Source: Burkholderiales bacterium
GTDB lineage: Bacteria; Pseudomonadota; Gammaproteobacteria; Burkholderiales; JACMKV01
Reading direction: 5' to 3'
Length of the DNA: 22,520 bases
Assembly: GCA_014379915.1 (NCBI GenBank)
Contig: JACMKV010000437.1
Location: forward strand, 1-22,520
A program made the translations under genes and the position numbers. Positions 7,748 through 16,000 of the stretch are shown one piece after another; within the stretch, counting starts at the first letter, position 1, and every line of letters begins with the position of its first letter. The notes beneath the pieces are model-generated. The model made no database searches. It saw only the letters and a list, made by a program, of their open reading frames with translations, and was not told the DNA's origin.

Positions 7748-8593
7748 CTAAAGCAAGCGCTGCACCGCGTCCAGTCGCTGCGGATTGCCAAGGCCGCGCG
7801 GCGCCTTCACGCCATCCGGAAATTTCTCGGCAATTTCCTGTTTGATGCTTTCACGACGATTGCCGGGATTCGGATGCGTTTGCAGCCACTCGACACCGCC
7901 GCGCGCGCCTCCCGATGCTTTTTCCAGAATATCCATCACGCCGGCCATCGCGCGCGGATCGAAGCCTGCTTCAGCGATGAAGCGGATGCCGAGCGCGTCG
8001 GATTCAAGCTCGTCGCTGCGCCCGTATTTGAGGTTGATCATGTTGCCGACCATCGAGGCGATCATGGCCGCGTGCTGACCGCCACCGTCGCCGGATCCGG
8101 CTACGCCGGCGGCGCCGACGAGTATCTGCGTCAGTTGCCCTTTCGCCATGTGTTCCGCAGCGTGCCTGCCGATCACATGGCCGACTTCGTGGCCGAGCAC
8201 GCCGGCGAGTTGGGCTTCGTTCTGCAACTGCGCAAGGAGGGCTGCCGTGATAAAAATTTGCCCGCCGGGCAGCGCGAATGCGTTCACGGTTTTCGGATCG
8301 GCGAGCACATGAAACTGAAATTGATACGGTGATTTCTTAGCAGCGCTGCCCTGCACCACGGTTTGCCCTACCGTATTCACGTAATTTTGCACGTCGTCGG
8401 ATGGATGGAGCCCGCCCATCTGCTCGGCCATCTGCGGCGCGGCCTCGAGCCCGAGCGCGATCTCCTGTTCGGGCGTGAAGCGCACGCGCTGCGATTCGCC
8501 GGTGATCGGATTGTCCTGAGTTGCAGTGAAGTACGTGAACAGGCCGATAAGGGCCATGATCCCGGCAATGATGAAACGCATGGAGCTTCTCAT
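7748..8593 (-). CDS. M48-family zinc metalloprotease, membrane-anchored or exported
   Basis: The 281-aa protein starts at ATG 8593, directly after AAAAAGGAGATGCC, a good ribosome binding site; an in-frame ATG at 8581 is less well placed. Residues about 6-22 are a hydrophobic signal or anchor segment (FIIAGIMALIGLFTYF). The catalytic motif HEVGH lies at 135-139, followed by IGRHAAEHMAKGQ, and the third zinc ligand is expected in the ELESDALG motif at 195-202. The family includes BepA (YfgC) and LoiP, which handle misfolded outer-membrane proteins or cleave periplasmic proteins; this protein lacks the C-terminal TPR region of BepA and is short. Likely active in the periplasm. It lies 32 nt downstream of thiO on the same strand, so it is probably co-transcribed although no functional link is known. 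No terminator with a T tract is seen after the stop. Confidence 0.9.
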   Translation of the reverse strand: MRSSMRFIIAGIMALIGLFTYFTATQDNPITGESQRVRFTPEQEIALGLEAAPQMAEQMGGLHPSDDVQNYVNTVGQTVVQGSAAKKSPYQFQFHVLADPKTVNAFALPGGQIFITAALLAQLQNEAQLAGVLGHEVGHVIGRHAAEHMAKGQLTQILVGAAGVAGSGDGGGQHAAMIASMVGNMINLKYGRSDELESDALGIRFIAEAGFDPRAMAGVMDILEKASGGARGGVEWLQTHPNPGNRRESIKQEIAEKFPDGVKAPRGLGNPQRLDAVQRLL

Positions 8594-8625
8594 GGCATCT
8601 CCTTTTTGAAAAGATTGAGATGATT

Positions 8626-9723
8626 CTACGACGATTTAGAAGCGTGGGCCTCGGTCGGCCAGCGATATGGTGCGATATCGATTGCCGCTGGCAGACCAAG
8701 CGCTTCTGCCGCCAGCAATTGCGCGCTGCCTGGCGCCATCGTCACACCATAGCGAAAGTGACCGCTGTTGATATACAGATTGTCGATATGCGGATGACGG
8801 GCGATGGCTGGAATATTGCCGGGTGCGGCAGGCCGCAACCCTGCCCACTGCGCCGCCAGATTTTCTCCATTCAGTAACGGCAGCAGCGCGTGGGCATGCG
8901 CCATCAACTCTTCGCGCGCCGCAGCGGTAGTCGATTTATCGAAGCCGACGTTTTCGACTGTGCTGCCCGCCAGAATATGGCCATCGGCGCGCGGCACCAG
9001 ATAAAAATCGTCTTCGAGCAGCATCGGGCCGAATGTATTCGGCGCACAGTTGAATAACAGCATTTGCCCGCGCACCGGGCAGATATCGAGCGCGAGCGCG
9101 TGCTCGCCAAGCAGGCGCTGACTCCATGCGCCGGCGCAGACGACGAACTGGCCGCCACCCGCCTCTCCTTCGCGGCAGCGCAGTGAAACGATGCGCGAGC
9201 CGGATTGGCAAAAGCCGAGAACCTCAGTGTTCTCGATGATGTTCACATCCATGCGCGAAAGCGCGCCGCGCAAGGCTTTGAGGAGGCGCGGCGGCCTGAC
9301 CTGAGCGGTGTGCGGCAACCACCACGCTTCGCGCTCGACAGAGAGTTGCGGCGCGATCGCGCGCGCCGCAACTTTTTCACCTCCCGCGCAAAAAGTCGCC
9401 AGCCAGTCGCGCGCGCGATCATCGTCATGTGTGCCCAGCATCAGCATGCCCGACCGTCGGTATTCGCAGTCTGTTCCACTCGCTTCTTCCAGCGAAGCGA
9501 CCCAATCGGAGTAGAGCGTTTCACTGTAGCGCGCGAGGTCGATTACCCCTTTGTCATAATCCCACGGCGGCAGCACTGACAGAATGCCGGCGCCAGCCCA
9601 GGACGATTCGCGCCCCACTCGACCGCGCTCGATCAGCGTCACCGACGCGCCGCGACGCGCCAGTTCAAATGCGGTCGCAAGACCGATCACGCCAGCGCCC
9701 ACAACGATGAAATCGGGATACAC
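8626..9723 (-). CDS. thiO: Glycine oxidase ThiO (FAD-dependent, thiamine biosynthesis)
   Basis: The 365-aa flavoprotein belongs to the DAO family. The N-terminal dinucleotide-binding motif VVGAGVIGLATAFELARRG (residues 6-24) is followed by the FAD-binding ERGRVGRESSWAGAGIL segment. The C-terminal region has WAGLRPAAPGNIPAI and the INSGHFRYGVTMAPGSA motif typical of ThiO and related amine oxidases. ThiO oxidises glycine to iminoglycine (dehydroglycine) with O2, supplying the C-N unit of the thiazole ring of thiamine; it is cytosolic. The start ATG at 9723 has GGAG 7 nt upstream. The gene is divergent from pilE with a 125-bp gap, and is followed by the M48 protease gene 32 nt downstream. Other thi genes are not in the window. 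Another DAO-family amino-acid oxidase is the main alternative. Confidence 0.9.
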   Translation of the reverse strand: MYPDFIVVGAGVIGLATAFELARRGASVTLIERGRVGRESSWAGAGILSVLPPWDYDKGVIDLARYSETLYSDWVASLEEASGTDCEYRRSGMLMLGTHDDDRARDWLATFCAGGEKVAARAIAPQLSVEREAWWLPHTAQVRPPRLLKALRGALSRMDVNIIENTEVLGFCQSGSRIVSLRCREGEAGGGQFVVCAGAWSQRLLGEHALALDICPVRGQMLLFNCAPNTFGPMLLEDDFYLVPRADGHILAGSTVENVGFDKSTTAAAREELMAHAHALLPLLNGENLAAQWAGLRPAAPGNIPAIARHPHIDNLYINSGHFRYGVTMAPGSAQLLAAEALGLPAAIDIAPYRWPTEAHASKSS

Positions 9724-9848
9724 GCACTCCGGTCAGCGGCAAAAAAGACCGCTCATTCTAGCAAACTGCCCCTCTCATCGGATGTGGCTCGCGGCCCTGT
9801 ATTCGCCCGCATAGGATGGCTGCCGTTAACGGTACTAAGAGGCTCGCC

Positions 9849-10316
9849 ATGCGCACCTGGAAGGCAACAATCGATTTAACAAAAGCTTGCGGCTTCACGC
9901 TGATCGAGGTGATGGTCGTGATCGTTATCGTCGGGATTCTCGCGAGTGTCGCGATCCCTTCGTACACGGATTACGTGGTACGCGGCAAGTTGGTCGATGC
10001 GCATACCGCGCTGGCCGACTATCGGGTGCGCATGGAGCAGTTCTATCAGGACAACCGGCAGTACAACACAGGCACAACGACGACTTGCGGCATGGCCGTA
10101 CCGACGTCACGGTTCTTTGATCTTAGCTGCACACCGGGCGCATCTCCATCCCAAACCTATACGGCAACCGCGGAAGCCAAGGCTGGTCAAGGCCTGGGGA
10201 GCGCGGACGACTTCGTTTTCACGATCGATCACATGAACGCGAGGGCCACGACCAAGTTCTACGGCGCCACCAGCACCCAGACCTGTTGGCTAAGCAAGCA
10301 AGGCGCGTCGTGCTAA
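9849..10316 (+). CDS. pilE: Type IV pilin PilE
   Basis: The start is ATG 9849, supported by AAGAGG six bases upstream; an earlier in-frame ATG at 9816 has no such site. The 155-aa protein has a 15-residue leader ending in Gly and the class III signal G|FTLIEVMVVIVIVGILA, with Glu at mature position 5, so PilD would cleave and methylate it. A hydrophobic alpha1-N helix is followed by a globular domain with paired cysteines, including TCWLSKQGASC at the C-terminus, the disulfide-bounded end typical of PilE-type pilins. It acts as a pilus subunit in the periplasm and outer fibre. It heads the six-gene pilus operon and overlaps the next gene by 7 nt. Whether it is the major pilin or a minor one cannot be decided from sequence; PilE-like proteins in minor-pilin operons are usually minor. 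Confidence 0.92.
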   Translation: MRTWKATIDLTKACGFTLIEVMVVIVIVGILASVAIPSYTDYVVRGKLVDAHTALADYRVRMEQFYQDNRQYNTGTTTTCGMAVPTSRFFDLSCTPGASPSQTYTATAEAKAGQGLGSADDFVFTIDHMNARATTKFYGATSTQTCWLSKQGASC

Positions 10317-10858
10317 GCAAAGGCGTAACGCTGATCGAGCTGATAATCGGGATCGCGATCATCAGTGTGCTATTCGGCCTGGGTTTGCCTAGCTACGGCG
10401 CGTGGATCCAAAACTCGCAAATACGCACGGCGGCGGAATCGATCCAGAACGGCCTGCAACTCGCGCGTGCCGAAGGCGTGCGTCGTAATTCGAATGTCGA
10501 ACTGGAGTTCGACGCGCTGCCCGCCTCAAGCTGGACGGTGAGAATTGCGGTCACGGGGGGCGGCGGCGAGCAAATCCAGAGACGTCCTGTGGAAAATACA
10601 GCCAACTCGACTTTAACCATGTTCACAGGTGCGCCAGGCGCTCACGTTGCAGATAGCGATGCAGGAATGATCACGTTTAACGGGCTCGGTAGAGTCATTG
10701 CGAACCGCGATGCGATTCCGACTTTCTCGCGAGTGGATATCGATTCGACTGTACTTGCCGCTGAAGAAAGCCGTGAATTGAGCGTAAGAGCCGGTACGGG
10801 CGGCGACGTGCGTATGTGCGATCCGCAAGCCGTTACCGGCGACCCAAGAGCATGTTGA
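10310..10858 (+). CDS. fimT: Minor pilin FimT/FimU (GspH family)
   Basis: The preferred start is GTG at 10310, which overlaps the pilE stop region and gives a short leader MLSKG before the cleavage point G|VTLIELIIGIAIISVLFG. A TTG at 10286 would lengthen the leader by eight residues. Length is 182 aa. Glu at mature position 5 is present. The N-terminal helix leads to IQNSQIRTAAESIQNGLQLA, then RAEGVRRNS, the signature GspH/FimT segment, and a beta-rich globular domain with a Cys pair near the C-terminus. FimU/FimT proteins are part of the minor-pilin complex that primes pilus assembly at the inner membrane, and some FimT homologues bind DNA during natural transformation. Overlap with pilE and a stop-start overlap zone with pilV suggest translational coupling. 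Confidence 0.88.
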   Translation: MLSKGVTLIELIIGIAIISVLFGLGLPSYGAWIQNSQIRTAAESIQNGLQLARAEGVRRNSNVELEFDALPASSWTVRIAVTGGGGEQIQRRPVENTANSTLTMFTGAPGAHVADSDAGMITFNGLGRVIANRDAIPTFSRVDIDSTVLAAEESRELSVRAGTGGDVRMCDPQAVTGDPRAC

Positions 10859-10869
10859 TGGAGATGACG

Positions 10870-11301
10870 ATGACAAAAGTTTGGACATGCGGCTCGTCTC
10901 AAAAAGGCTCAGTGTTGCTGGAAGGCCTCATCGCCATTTTGATTTTTTCGATGGGAATACTCGCGCTGGTGGGTATGCAGGCCAATACCATCAATATCGT
11001 ATCCGATGCGAAGTACCGGGCCGATTCCAGTTTTCTGGCGAACAAGGTCATCGGCCAGATGTGGGTCAACCGCCCGAACCTGAACTCCTACGCATGCGGC
11101 CCCTGCACATCATCCAACGGCAACGCCGATACCCAGGAACTGGTCACTCAAATGAGCGCTGTGGGGACCATGCCCCTGCCTGGCGCAAGCGCGACCATCA
11201 CCAGAACCGGCACTCAGTTGACGGTCACGATCAACTGGACTCCGCGCGGCGGTGCTGCGCATCGCCACATCGCCATTACCAACGTCGCCAATCCGACATG
11301 A
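10870..11301 (+). CDS. pilV: Minor pilin PilV
   Basis: Start ATG 10870 is chosen because GGAG lies six bases upstream; in-frame ATGs at 10852, 10858 and 10864 are alternatives (the one at 10858 overlaps the fimT stop). The 143-aa protein has the leader MTKVWTCGSSQKG and a class III signal G|SVLLEGLIAILIFSMGILA, then LVGMQANTINI, a pattern characteristic of PilV. Glu at mature position 5 is present. A CGPC motif occurs at about residue 77-80, which may form a disulfide. PilV belongs to the minor-pilin priming complex with FimU, PilW, PilX and PilY1. Its stop overlaps the pilW start (ATGA), consistent with coupled translation. Confidence 0.88.
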   Translation: MTKVWTCGSSQKGSVLLEGLIAILIFSMGILALVGMQANTINIVSDAKYRADSSFLANKVIGQMWVNRPNLNSYACGPCTSSNGNADTQELVTQMSAVGTMPLPGASATITRTGTQLTVTINWTPRGGAAHRHIAITNVANPT

Positions 11302-12419
11302 GCCATCAAACTTATCTAGGTCTGCGAAAACGCGGCGGCGGCTTCAGTCTTGTGGAAATCATGGTTGCGCTGGTCGTCGGCCTGCTCGGCACGATTGTAA
11401 TCTTTCAGGTCTTTGCCGTGTCCGAAGGCTATAAGCGCACAACAACCGGCGGCTCCGACGCGCAGCAGAACGGCGGCAGCGCCTTATTCGAAATCGAACG
11501 CGATTTGCGGCGGGCCGGCTACGGCGTTAACCAGTCCCTGTTCCTCGGTTGCGCCATCCAGTATTGGGACGAACTGAATCCCGGCGTAAACCCCGCGCTG
11601 GTACTTGCACCGGTAAACATCGATCAAGGCGCGAGCGGCGCGCCGGACAGCATCACCGTACTTTTTGGCAATTCAGACTTGCTTCCAACTCCCGCGAAGT
11701 TCACACAAAACATGCCCTCAGCTTCAGCCGACTTCAAGGTCGACAATCGCTTTGGTTTTCGCGAAGGCGATTTGATCGTCGCAGCGGAGGCAGGCAAAGA
11801 CTGCACCCTGGCGCAGGTATCGAATTTACCGGCCACTGGCAATCAGACTTTGAACGTCATCCACAACAGCGGTAATTACACCGACCCCATTACCAATGAG
11901 CAGGAGCCGACGCGCTACAACAAGCCGGGTGGCCTGAGCATTACCTATACAACCGCGGGACAGCTTTTCAATATCGGCAGCTTGCCGACCGATAACGTTT
12001 ACTCGGTTTCCGTTCCCAATAGCCAACTGATGTCCCGCGCGGTGCTGACGAATAGCGCCAACGCGGCAATCGTCGATGGCATCGTACAAATGCAGGCGCA
12101 ATACGGCAAGGACGATGGCGCAAGCGGCGGCACCGCGAATGACGGCATTGTCGATAGCTGGGACGAAATTGATCCGACCACGCCCGCGACCTGGTCGCAA
12201 GTGCTTGCGGTGCGTCTTGCGCTCGTCGCCCGCAGCGGCTTGAGAGAAAGACCCGACGCCGCGACCGGACTTTGCAACATCACCACCACGATGCCGGCTT
12301 GGATCGGCGGCACAATCACCCTGACCAATGATGGTGACGGCACGAGCTGGCAATGCTACCGCTACCGGACTTATGAAACCGTCGCCCCCATTCGTAACAT
12401 GATATGGAAACCGGAATGA
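11298..12419 (+). CDS. pilW: Minor pilin PilW
   Basis: The start ATG at 11298 overlaps the pilV stop as ATGA. The frame stays open for 139 codons further upstream inside pilV, but that part is antisense-like noise in codon use and lacks a start site. The 373-aa product has a 15-residue leader ending GGG and the signal G|FSLVEIMVALVVGLLGTIV, with Glu at mature position 5. The following GGSDAQQNGGSALFEIERDL, then RRAGYGV, is the conserved PilW-family segment. The long C-terminal globular region carries cysteines in the last third (GLCNITTTM, WQCYRYR). PilW joins PilX and PilY1 in the priming complex. Its stop overlaps the pilX start. Confidence 0.9.
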   Translation: MSHQTYLGLRKRGGGFSLVEIMVALVVGLLGTIVIFQVFAVSEGYKRTTTGGSDAQQNGGSALFEIERDLRRAGYGVNQSLFLGCAIQYWDELNPGVNPALVLAPVNIDQGASGAPDSITVLFGNSDLLPTPAKFTQNMPSASADFKVDNRFGFREGDLIVAAEAGKDCTLAQVSNLPATGNQTLNVIHNSGNYTDPITNEQEPTRYNKPGGLSITYTTAGQLFNIGSLPTDNVYSVSVPNSQLMSRAVLTNSANAAIVDGIVQMQAQYGKDDGASGGTANDGIVDSWDEIDPTTPATWSQVLAVRLALVARSGLRERPDAATGLCNITTTMPAWIGGTITLTNDGDGTSWQCYRYRTYETVAPIRNMIWKPE

Positions 12420-13036
12420 AGCGGCCTGCCATGCAAATGACCCTTCGCATGAAACAAAAAGGCGTCGTACTGTTTATTGCGCTGATCGTGCTGGTCGCGA
12501 TGACCCTTGCCGGCATCGCATTGATGCGTTCGGTCGATACAGCGACTGTCATCGCCGGAAATCTGGCGTTCAAGCAATCGACCTTGCAGTCAGCTGATCA
12601 GGGCGTCGATGCGGCTTACCAATGGCTGTTGACCAATTCGGGAGCGGCTGCTCTGAATAACGATAGCACCGCTGCCGGATATTTTTCGGCGCGACCGTTT
12701 CCGGAACCGGACTGGAGCAACGCGAACAGTTGGGCGAATGCCTTCACCCTCAACAATGGCGCTGCTGACGCCGCCGGCAATGTCGTTTCCTACATCATCC
12801 ATCGCATGTGTACCGAGGCCAATACCGCTTTCAACGGCAACCACTCGGCGACCGGGACGGCAAATCAATGCGGACTTAACTTTCCTATCAGCGGCGGTGC
12901 AGGAGGCAGCAAGGGAACACCGCCGGCCATTACTGTGGCAAGCAATCCGCAAGTCTACTACCGGATAACCTCACGTTCGGCGGGGCCTCGCAATACAGAG
13001 ACCATCACGCAAACAATGGTGGCGGTCACTAACTAA
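12416..13036 (+). CDS. pilX: Minor pilin PilX
   Basis: The chosen ATG at 12416 overlaps the pilW stop as ATGA; ATGs at 12404, 12431, 12437 and 12449 are alternatives, none with a strong ribosome binding site. The 206-aa protein has QKG|VVLFIALIVLVAMTLAG, then IALMRSVDTATVIAGNLAFK and QSTLQSADQGVDAAY, the N-terminal signature of PilX. Unlike the other pilins here it lacks Glu at mature position 5 (Ile instead), as is usual in PilX. The C-terminal domain contains two cysteines (MCTEANT, NQCGLNF) and ends in NTETITQTMVAVTN. It works with PilY1 and PilW at the pilus tip or in priming. The next gene starts 21 nt downstream. Confidence 0.88.
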   Translation: MKRPAMQMTLRMKQKGVVLFIALIVLVAMTLAGIALMRSVDTATVIAGNLAFKQSTLQSADQGVDAAYQWLLTNSGAAALNNDSTAAGYFSARPFPEPDWSNANSWANAFTLNNGAADAAGNVVSYIIHRMCTEANTAFNGNHSATGTANQCGLNFPISGGAGGSKGTPPAITVASNPQVYYRITSRSAGPRNTETITQTMVAVTN

Positions 13037-13057
13037 AGCGACACAAGGGAGAACGCA

Positions 13058-16000
13058 ATGAAACGGTTACTGGCGATTAAATTTCTGCCGATATTATTGA
13101 GTGGACTTGGCCTGCTGGGGGCGCCTGAGGCGCGCGCCGAAAACGCGGATCTCGCGTCCGCGCCCTTTACGCAAAGCTCAGGCGTCTCGGCGCTACCGAA
13201 TTTGATGTTTATCCTCGATAACTCCGGAAGTATGGCGTGGAACCATCTTCCCGATCAGTTTGGGGATGACTACTCGTGCAAAAAACGTTGCTACACTGGC
13301 GACTGTGAGTACCAGTATGCCTCTTGCTACCTGCCTTATTACACCGCTTCGCCTTACAATTTCCTTTACTACGTGTATGGCGATCCGCCTTACTACAGCA
13401 GTTCCACAAACAAAATCTACTACAACCCCCAAATTACCTACGCGCCGGGGGTAAACGCCGACGGAACAAATAAACCTGCCCAAACCACCGCAAGCTCGGT
13501 GTTGACCGATGGTTACATTGGAGCGTCGACTATAGATCTGATCAATGACTATCCCGAGCTCGTGTATTGCAATCGCGATAACCGCTCGCCAACGGACACG
13601 ACCAATTGCAGGCGCAATGGCATAAACACTCCCGCGTCGTTTCGTTACGACGACAGCGCTAACAACGGCACCAGCGGCTTTCCGAACGGTGCGGTTACCG
13701 ACAACTCCACTAACTTCAAATACCCAAAAGTCAGGGATGGTGCGCCGCATTACTATCAAATGAACATTACGGAGTTTTGCACCAACACCAACCTGGACAA
13801 TTGCGGCGCGGCGTCGGCGACCCGTACCGTTCCCGCGCCGGTTCGTTATTGCCAGACCGCTGCGCTAGCGAACCAGGCCACCGCGCCTACGGGCAATACC
13901 GCGGGATCGCCACGCTGCCACGACAACTTCGACAGCACGCATACCTATTCGCGTTACGGCGGAACCTTTACGCGCGTTGACATCGTTCCGTCAACCGCGA
14001 ATTACGGCGGTCGGCCGCTCCGAACCGACTGCTCAAGCGGGACGTGCACTTACGCGCAAGAGATGACTAATTTTTCGAATTGGTACACCTACTACCGCAG
14101 CCGCATGTTGACCATGAAAACGGCCGCGGGTAAAGCTTTCCTGAACGTCGACGATCAATATCGCGTGGGCTTTGTCACCATCAATACCGGCAGTCCGGTC
14201 GCGGTGAACAAATACCTCAAAATCGCCCGCTTCGATGGGACGCAAAGAAGCAGTTGGTATTCGAAGTTTTATTCGCAGGTTCCCAGCGGATCGACTCCGC
14301 TTCGCGAAGCATTGTCCAGGGTCGGGCGACATTTCGGCGCCAAAACCGACCTCATCAACAGCGGCATGCCGGACGATCCCATGCAGTTTTCGTGTCAGCA
14401 AAACTTTGCGCTGTTAACCACCGACGGCTATTGGAACGGCAATGCCGGCGTGAGATTGGACGGCACCAGCGCGATCGGCAATCAGGACAATGTACTAGCG
14501 CCAGCCGCGGGCGGGGTTGCCAGACCGTTGTACGACGGCGGCCTCGCCGGATCGACGAACACGCTCGCGGACGTTGCAATGTATTACTACAAAAATGACC
14601 TCCGCGATTCTGGGCCTTACGCAACGAACAATGTGCCGACGACGCCGAAAGACACGGCCAACCATCAGCACATGACGACACTGACCTTAGGTCTCGGACT
14701 GGATGGCGCGCTCAATTTCAATCCCGAATATGAGACGGAAACTTCGGGCGACTTTACGGCCATCAAGAGCGGCTCGGCGAATTGGCCGGTGCCAGCGGCC
14801 GACGCACCGACTGCGCTCGACGATTTGTGGCATACCGCCGTCAATGGCCGAGGCACTTACTTCAGCGCCAAAGACCCCGCATCATTGGTTAATGGCTTGT
14901 CGGACGCGCTAGCCTCGATCGTAGTGCGCACCGGCGCCGCATCGGCTGCCGCGACCAGCAGCCCCAATATCACGCAAAGCGATAACCTGATTTTCAGTTC
15001 CACTTACCGCACCGTGCTTTGGGACGGCGAAGTAATAGCCCGTCGCATCAATCCTGCGACCGGCAACATTTTGCCGCTCGTCCCTGGCGATTCGACAACG
15101 GGTTGGGCCGCTGCGGGGCAACTCGACGCCAAAGTTACTGCGACGACCGATACGAGGTCGATCCATACGTTCGATGCGGCATCCGCCACCAAGCTGAAAC
15201 CGTTTTTATTCGCCTCACTGACGACCGATGAACAGGCTTACTTCAGCGATAAATGCAGCACGCTGCCGCAATGTTTGACGCTGACCCCGGCGCAACGGGT
15301 GTTGGCCAACAACGGCGGCAACATGGTCAACTATCTACGCGGGCAAAGCGGCTACGAACAAGACGTCTCGAACGCCGCTGCAAACAAAGTCTTCCGCGAT
15401 CGCGAGCATGTACTGGGCGACACGGTCAGCGCGGCGCCGATCTTCGTCAGGGAGCCGCGCTTTGCCTTCGCCGACGCCGTCACTCCCGATTATGCGACCT
15501 TCAAGAACAACAACAGCAGCCGCCAGGCGGTCGTGTATGTCGGCGCCAACGACGGCATGCTGCACGCGTTCAATGGAGACACAGGCGCCGAGATGTGGGC
15601 ATATGTTCCGCGCGCCGTTCTCCCTGATCTTTACAAGCTGGCCGACGAAAACTACGCCAATTCACACCGCTATTTCGTCGATGGCACGCCGGCGGTCATG
15701 GATGTCTACTTCGGCGGCGCCTGGCACACAATCCTGGTGGCCGGCCTGAACGCCGGGGGGCGTGGCTACTATGCCCTCGACATTACCAACCCGGCGAGCC
15801 CGAAAGCGTTATGGGAGTTCACGGTACGCAACTCCGCAGTAACGGCATGCGCCGCGACCACCGCCGCCGCCATTGGCGCCTTCGATGATTGCGATCTCGG
15901 ATTGACGTTCGGCAATCCTATTATCACAAAACGCAAGTCCGATGGAAGATGGGTGGTCGCCGTTACCTCGGGCTATAACAATGTCACACCGGGAGACGGC

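Noticed and set aside
9724..9848. Sigma-54 promoter upstream of pilE (TGGC... element near 9784)
   Set aside because: The GG and GC dinucleotides are not at the required 10-base spacing; no convincing -24/-12 pair.
10881..11297. Extension of the pilW frame 139 codons upstream
   Set aside because: It overlaps pilV entirely, has no pilin motif, and the real start at 11298 gives a proper leader and ATGA overlap.
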